A stretch of 11,479 nt of DNA from the NCBI GenBank assembly GCA_937884735.1, contig CAKZYI010000175.1, forward strand, positions 1-11,479, given 5' to 3'. The stretch comes from an uncultured Pleurocapsa sp. (GTDB lineage: Bacteria; Cyanobacteriota; Cyanobacteriia; Cyanobacteriales; Xenococcaceae). Of this stretch, positions 7,661 through 11,479 are shown one piece after another. The notes under the pieces are model-generated. The model was not told where the DNA came from. It was given only the letters and a program-made list of their open reading frames with translations, and searched no databases. Every line of letters starts with the position of its first letter. Within the stretch, counting starts at the first letter, position 1. Both the position numbers and the translations under genes were made by a program.

Positions 7661-8137
7661 CTAGCTAGCTTTAACAAAGCTTACATCACGTCCTTTAGTT
7701 GCCCAGAATATATCATGAATTTTCTGTACTGCATCCATCAATTCATTGGCATGTTGGGTACTAACTTCAACTTTACAAGCAGAGCAAAGTTTGGCAGCTT
7801 TCCAAAAAGTATCATGAAGATCGGGATATTTCTCTAAATGTACAGGCTTGAAATAGTCTGTCCATAGAATCAATAAGTCTTCTTTAGTTTTTTGAGCCTG
7901 TTCTTCTTTAACAGCAATATAGCGAGAAAGAGTGTTTTGATAAGCAATATTAGCTGCTTTGTCACCCGCATCAGGAGCTTCAAGATCCTGAATTTTTTTG
8001 GTCATAGAAACGACAGCTTCGGCAGTAATACGAGCAGAAGCTGGATCGTATACACCACAAGGGCCATCACAATGAGCGTGAACTTCGGGTGCGGGGAACA
8101 AATTTTTGACCTGGGCAATAACTTGTTTTAGTATCAT
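7661..8137 (-). CDS. sodN: Nickel superoxide dismutase precursor
   Basis: This 158-residue protein is the precursor of nickel-type superoxide dismutase, which converts superoxide to oxygen and hydrogen peroxide. The Ni-hook HCDGPCGVY begins at His22, with Cys23 and Cys27 as thiolate ligands. Residues 1-21 (ending EVHA) are a propeptide that must be removed so that His22 becomes the N-terminus. The rest (ITAEAVVSMTKKIQ, VKEEQAQKTKEDLLILWTDY, FKPVHLEKYPDLHDTFWKAAK, IHDIFWATKGRDV) matches the cyanobacterial form, including the LCSAC pair and the C-terminus VSFVKAS. The ATG at 8137 gives a normal propeptide length. The maturation protease gene sodX, often adjacent to sodN, is not in this window. 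Downstream is a terminator; upstream is a 277-bp structured spacer. Confidence 0.97.
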   Translation of the reverse strand: MILKQVIAQVKNLFPAPEVHAHCDGPCGVYDPASARITAEAVVSMTKKIQDLEAPDAGDKAANIAYQNTLSRYIAVKEEQAQKTKEDLLILWTDYFKPVHLEKYPDLHDTFWKAAKLCSACKVEVSTQHANELMDAVQKIHDIFWATKGRDVSFVKAS

Positions 8138-8414
8138 AATTTATGGTGTTAATTTTCTAGAATGCGCGTTACAGTTGCAGAAGCATATATGAGTTTTTAG
8201 GACTCAGCCATGCCCTAAAAGCTTATCGCGTTGGATACTACTAATAACAGCAATACCTATAGATTGAGATTATTCAGATTTACTGAACGATATAGAGGGC
8301 GATGATATGTACATCTTTGACCCCTATATCTGTTTAGCTTAGTGCGATATAGGGGCAGTTTGCAAGATCGTAAATCTTTAACTATTCTGAGTATCGTCAA
8401 TCTCAAATGGTTTA
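8138..8414 (-). promoter_or_regulatory. Structured upstream region of sodN
   Basis: This 277-bp spacer contains the sodN promoter, although I cannot place it. It holds several inverted repeats: AGTTTTTAGG (8192-8201) with CCTAAAAGCT (8214-8223), with one wobble pair on the plus strand; TTCAG and CTGAA spaced by five bases at 8273-8287; the palindrome ATGTACAT at 8307-8314; and the three-armed element at 8289-8355, listed separately. No long open frame is present on either strand. Confidence 0.5.
8289..8355. repeat. Three-armed inverted repeat (two alternative hairpins)
   Basis: CCCCTATATC at 8321-8330 is a perfect 10-bp inverted match to GATATAGGGG at 8346-8355, with a 15-nt loop. A third arm, GATATAGAGGG at 8289-8299, also pairs with the middle arm, with one bulged A. 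The middle arm can pair with only one partner at a time, so two hairpins compete. No T-tract follows on the minus strand, so it is not a simple terminator for the upstream gene. A role in sodN leader control is inference. Confidence 0.7.
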
Positions 8415-9728
8415 CTATTGGTCACCAATAGGATTTACTGTATCAATTACGCTAAGAGTTCCATCCTCAGATACTTTCCAGACATCATAACTACCAACCA
8501 CATCTCCATTTTCGTCAATATCTACATTACCGCTTGCTCCTTGAAAATTAACATCTTCTCCATTGCGAACTAATTCCATTGCCTCGCAAGCATCAGTTAC
8601 TTCTGTACCAGGAGCATTTGCTACTTCTAGTATTTTGCTTTTAATACCTTCTCCAGTATTAGCGTCACTTGCTTCTGCTGCCAACATCATCAAGACTGCG
8701 GCATCCCAATTATGAGGGACATATGCCGTCATTTCCTTGTTCACTTTTTCATCCCACAAAGCAGTAAACTCTTCTAAAGCTGCCCCATTTGCTCCTGGTA
8801 CAGTCCCCAAAGCTCCTGCAATAATCGATTTGCCATCAGCAGTTTTGCCTACTTGACGAACAAAATCATCGGAATAGACTCCATCTGTTAGAAGAACAGT
8901 TACACCATCAGTTAATCCCTGTTCAAAAGCAGATTTTAATAGCACACTACCAGTTTCGGCATATAGTACTGCTGCCACTGCATCAGGTTTGCTGCTAAAT
9001 GCTTGCTTGGCTTCACTATCTAGGGTTGCTGCTTTGGGGTCATGACGTGTAGGCTTACCGACAATATTTCCCCCTGTATTTTTAAAAGCTTCTACAAACT
9101 GCTGCTCAAAACCAACTCCATAATCATTATTAATTGCCACAGTAGAGACATTTTTAAAGCCTTGTTTTTGTGCCAATGCTGCTAGAGCTTTAGATTGATA
9201 GGTGTCTGGTGGAGCAGTGCGCGCCCAGTAGCCATTTAGTTCGCCATTTTGCGCTCTTTCGGTAAATACAGGGCTAGTGCTTCCAGGAGATACCATCATT
9301 ACCTTGTTACGGACAGCTACGTCTACCGCAGCACCAGATACGCTACTGGCAAAAGCTCCGACGACTCCTGCTACTTGATCTACTTCTGCCAGCTTAGTCA
9401 TCGCCGCACTACCCGCAGTCGGCTCAGTCTGACTATCTTCTACTGTTAAACTAACTTGGGCTTCGTTCACCCCACCGCAAGCATTAATCGTATCTACTGC
9501 CAATTGAACCGCAGCGGGCCAGTTTTGCCCAATAGAGGATAGATCCCCTGTAGTAGGGGCAAGAGTGCCTAATTTTAGACCATCGCCACTGGCTGCTCCA
9601 GGCTGACTGTCGCCTGTGCCGGTAGGTTCTCCTCCTTGGCAAGAAGCTAGTTTGATGCTACCGCTCAAACAAGCCATGACGAGCATGATTTTAGAAGCAG
9701 CAGGACGAGCTAAATTGAAATATTTCAT
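8415..9728 (-). CDS. ABC transporter substrate-binding lipoprotein (branched-chain amino acid/amide type)
   Basis: This 437-residue protein belongs to the Peripla_BP_6/Leu-Ile-Val-binding group, which captures amino acids, urea or related amides in the periplasm for an ABC importer. The N-terminus has a hydrophobic signal and the lipobox LASC with Cys30, so it is a predicted lipoprotein, followed by a Gly/Thr/Ser-rich tether (31-50). The binding domain starts at LKLGTLAPTTGDLSSIGQ. The body contains GVVGAFASSVSGAAVDVAVR, SPGSTSPVFTERA, NNDYGVGFEQQFVEAF, AVLYAETGSVLLKSAFEQGL and LTDGVYSDDF. The C-terminus has GASGNVDIDENGDVVGSYDVW. The ligand cannot be told from sequence alone. There are no permease or ATPase genes in the window, so it is an orphan binding protein. 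The stop codon lies in a near-perfect palindrome (8415-8431). Confidence 0.93.
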   Translation of the reverse strand: MKYFNLARPAASKIMLVMACLSGSIKLASCQGGEPTGTGDSQPGAASGDGLKLGTLAPTTGDLSSIGQNWPAAVQLAVDTINACGGVNEAQVSLTVEDSQTEPTAGSAAMTKLAEVDQVAGVVGAFASSVSGAAVDVAVRNKVMMVSPGSTSPVFTERAQNGELNGYWARTAPPDTYQSKALAALAQKQGFKNVSTVAINNDYGVGFEQQFVEAFKNTGGNIVGKPTRHDPKAATLDSEAKQAFSSKPDAVAAVLYAETGSVLLKSAFEQGLTDGVTVLLTDGVYSDDFVRQVGKTADGKSIIAGALGTVPGANGAALEEFTALWDEKVNKEMTAYVPHNWDAAVLMMLAAEASDANTGEGIKSKILEVANAPGTEVTDACEAMELVRNGEDVNFQGASGNVDIDENGDVVGSYDVWKVSEDGTLSVIDTVNPIGDQ

Positions 9729-9733
9729 ATCTA

Positions 9734-9777
9734 CAATTCTAAGTCAATCTTAATCTGAGTTTAATAGATTGGAATTG
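9734..9777 (-). promoter_or_regulatory. Inverted repeat just upstream of the substrate-binding protein gene
   Basis: CAATTC (9734-9739) and CAATCT (9745-9750) pair with AGATTG (9766-9771) and GAATTG (9772-9777). This gives 12 paired bases with a five-base bulge and a 15-base loop, ending six bases before the ATG at 9728. No ribosome binding site is evident. It could be an operator or a translation-blocking leader hairpin; either role is inference. Confidence 0.45.
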
Positions 9778-9849
9778 TACTCGAAATACCAAAAATTATC
9801 CGCAAAAGAGGATTTAAAACCAGTTTTCTTAAGCTTGCCTTAATTAATA

Positions 9850-9938
9850 CGGAGAGGGGGGGATTCGAACCCCCGATGAAGTTTACACCCCATAACTCCT
9901 TAGCAGGGAGCCGCTTTCAACCGCTCAGCCACCTCTCC
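9850..9938 (-). tRNA. tRNA-Ser, anticodon GCU
   Basis: Acceptor strands GGAGAGG (9938-9932) and CCTCTCC (9857-9851) pair fully, and the discriminator base at 9850 is G, as expected for tRNA-Ser. The D arm (GCTGAGCGGTTGAAAGC), an anticodon loop CTGCTAA with anticodon GCT at 9904-9902, a long class II variable arm and a T arm with five G-C pairs around TTCGAAT are all present. It reads AGC and AGU codons. CCA is not encoded. No partial copy of its 3' end is seen nearby, so there is no sign that it serves as an attachment site here. Confidence 0.98.
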
Positions 9939-9956
9939 TTACCTTATCGATTTAGC

Positions 9957-9962
9957 ATTATA
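9957..9962 (-). promoter_or_regulatory. -10 box of the tRNA-Ser gene
   Basis: On the minus strand the sequence is TATAAT preceded by TG and one base, a consensus extended -10. It lies 18 bases before the tRNA 5' end, so a leader of about 10-12 nt is expected. No good -35 is visible at 17 bp, which fits an extended -10 promoter. Confidence 0.6.
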
Positions 9963-9987
9963 ACAGATTTATTTCGGCTGTGGGGAA

Positions 9988-10026
9988 ATATACCAAAACA
10001 ACTACATATTATTGTTTTTTGTATAT
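9988..10026. terminator. AT-rich hairpin between broken hydrolase gene and tRNA
   Basis: ATATAC (9988-9993) pairs with GTATAT (10021-10026), and AAAACAA (9995-10001) pairs with TTGTTTT (10012-10018). This gives 13 pairs with a small internal mismatch and a 10-nt loop. It lies five bases past the stop of the hydrolase gene and ahead of the tRNA promoter, a sensible place for a terminator. It is AT-rich and no T-run follows on the minus strand, so the call is tentative. Confidence 0.4.
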
Positions 10027-10031
10027 CTAAA

Positions 10032-11332
10032 TCATTCTGGTTTTTCGAGTTTAAAAGACTGATTCTGTGGAGTCTTAAAATATTGATAAGCAATTTTCGA
10101 TGCCTTTTGAATAAATTCTTGAGCATTTTGAGCATTGTCGGGACGTTTGACTAACATCGAAGCAATATAACGTTTACCGCTAGGCATATCAACCATTCCT
10201 ACGTCAGCCAAAACTGATTTTATATCCCCTGTTTTATGGGCTATTAGCGCACCAGATTCTAAACCTTGAGGTAGTAGGGTGTCTTTTTTTACATTACTCA
10301 TAATATGTAGCAAACGATCGCGCGATCGCAAAGAAATTAATTCTCCATTGTTAATTTAGATAAGAAGGTTCCCTAAATCTTCAGGAGTTGTCGTGTTTGT
10401 TCCTGTTAAGTCTGGCAGGGGATTACTTAACTGAGTATTGGTCAATCCCATTGCCATAAACCGCTGATTTAATTCAGAAATTCCCCCTAGACGTTCGATC
10501 AGCATGTTTGTTGCCGTATTATCGCTGATAATAATCATTTTTTCCGCCGTTTCTAAAGCCGAAAATTTTGTTCCTGGTTGTTTGTGCTGCATATCACCAG
10601 AACCACTAGCCATTAAGCTTTCCGTCATGGTAAGCCGTTCTTCTAACTGGATTTTTCGACGATCCAAATCCTGAAAAAACGCTACTAAGATAGGTAATTT
10701 GATAGTGCTTGCAGAGGCTATTTTGTTTTTGCCTCGAATGCTCACAAAGCCTTTGGTGTCTAGATCTACCAAAAACACTTCAGGTTCGAGTTGGGGATAT
10801 TTTTGTGCCAACTCTTCTAATTCGATCTTGAGGGGATTTATCTCTTGACCTAAAGAGGATAAATTCAGAATTTGCTGTAGTTTGTTTTTATTGGGGGAAT
10901 TAGCAATATTTTGGGACTTTATAGCTGCTTTTTCCTGATTAACAGGTGTTTGAAAAGAACTGGCGATCGCAACTGTTGTACCTAAAATTGTACTGATTCC
11001 CACAATAATTGCGATCGCACATACTGCAAATAATAAAGAGAATTTTGGTTTTGTGGTTTGAGTATTGTGTTGACTTTTGATCGCAACACCAGATTTGCCC
11101 GCAGTATTTTTTTGGCTGCTGGGTTCACTTTGCCTTTGAGTCGAGAATTATTGTTAGCAAGAGTGTTTAAGATAGGTTTTCGATTGCTGCTCTGACCCTT
11201 TTTTTTAGCAACGGCTGTACCTTTGTTTTTTGATTTGGATAAATTACGATGTTTATCTGAAGGAGAATTGCTGCGATTAGCTTTGATTTTTTTCGCTGTA
11301 GTAGGGGAGGCTTTTTTTCCTTTACGATTCAT
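10032..11332 (-). pseudogene. Class A beta-lactamase-like serine hydrolase, broken by a frameshift and an in-frame stop
   Basis: Joined, the pieces form one membrane-anchored serine hydrolase of about 433 codons. From ATG 11332 the first part is a Lys/Ser/Asn-rich cytoplasmic tail (MNRKGKKASPTTAKK onward). At an A7 run (11113-11107) the frame must shift by -1 to continue as NTAGKSGVAIKSQHN into the anchor KFSLLFAVCAIAIIVG. The hydrolase domain has STIK (Ser at 10709-10707), SDN in IISDNTATN, NTTTPEDLGNLL, and HKTG near the end, in class A order. The frame stops at TAA (10358-10356) but continues in phase as INNGELISLRSRDRLL through HKTGDI to the end at 10032. The omega-loop Glu166 position is not evident, so even intact it may have been a DD-peptidase-like or other serine hydrolase rather than a true lactamase. 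The start is uncertain; ATG 11362 is an alternative. Confidence 0.85.
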
Positions 11333-11479
11333 ATGCGTAGCGGTATCCGTGATAGACTCCATAACTTCATTTATCATGTAATATTGATCGTTGACTATCA
11401 GTGGAATTGCAATATTTCTATGGTCGAGGGATGTATCGCAATTTAGAGTCATCCATAGTATGTATGGTTTGTTGCACAA
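11333..11479 (-). promoter_or_regulatory. Region upstream of the broken hydrolase gene
   Basis: The frame of the hydrolase N-terminus stays open through this stretch to the right edge, but its translation does not look like a domain, and it contains three other in-frame ATGs. I take it as the promoter and leader region. No clear -10/-35 pair or ribosome binding site was found. Confidence 0.3.

Noticed and set aside
9828..9849. Terminator after the tRNA
   Set aside because: The only inverted repeat (TTAAG and CTTAA around five bases) is too short and AT-rich, and it has no T-run.
9850..9938. tRNA-Ser as an integration site for a mobile element
   Set aside because: The tRNA is intact, no integrase is present, and I found no repeat of its 3' end elsewhere in the window.
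10032..10331. Independent 99-residue protein starting at TTG
   Set aside because: It is the in-phase C-terminal part of the hydrolase (contains HKTG) after the TAA and lacks the catalytic serine.
10982..11331. Separate small basic protein upstream of the hydrolase
   Set aside because: Its frame joins smoothly to the hydrolase anchor through a -1 shift at the A7 run, so it is better read as the hydrolase N-terminus; its tail after that run looks like an out-of-frame read of the anchor.

Overview
The window is cyanobacterial chromosomal DNA, moderately AT-rich. By eye it holds about 15 copies of the HIP1 octamer GCGATCGC. It also carries an SLH-OprB porin of the cyanobacterial type, a cyanobacterial-style nickel superoxide dismutase, a DUF4336 protein and heptamer (STRR-like) tandem repeats. 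The genus cannot be fixed from the sequence alone. There is no phage, transposase, integrase or CRISPR, and I see no convincing new multi-gene system.

Layout. 1-374 (-): 5' part of a DUF4336 gene that runs off the left edge and probably starts at a non-ATG codon. 380-435: degenerate heptamer repeat. 501-1214 (+): unrecognised multi-pass membrane protein. 1205-1344: an in-phase array of 20 heptamers that contains the stop codons of two convergent genes. 1338-3695 (-): UvrD/Rep-type superfamily 1 helicase. 3854-5137 (+): PmbA/TldE-type protein, divergent from the helicase. 5361-7181 (-): SLH-OprB (iron-uptake-type) porin. 7661-8137 (-): sodN with a clear intrinsic terminator at 7471-7503. 8138-8414: a structured spacer with a perfect 10-bp inverted repeat and a third, competing arm. 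8415-9728 (-): lipoprotein substrate-binding protein of the branched-chain amino acid/amide type, with no transporter subunits nearby. 9850-9938 (-): tRNA-Ser(GCU). 10032-11332 (-): a membrane-anchored class A beta-lactamase-like serine hydrolase gene, broken twice.

How the genes relate. Most are single-gene units with their own spacers, and no operon is evident. The porin, NiSOD and substrate-binding protein are all envelope or stress functions, but they are separated by structured spacers and a terminator. The most notable points are the heptamer array that encodes the last residues of both neighbouring proteins, the doubly disrupted hydrolase (an A7-run frameshift plus an in-frame TAA, each undone by a one-base change), the alternative hairpins upstream of sodN, and the absence of the sodX maturation protease next to sodN.
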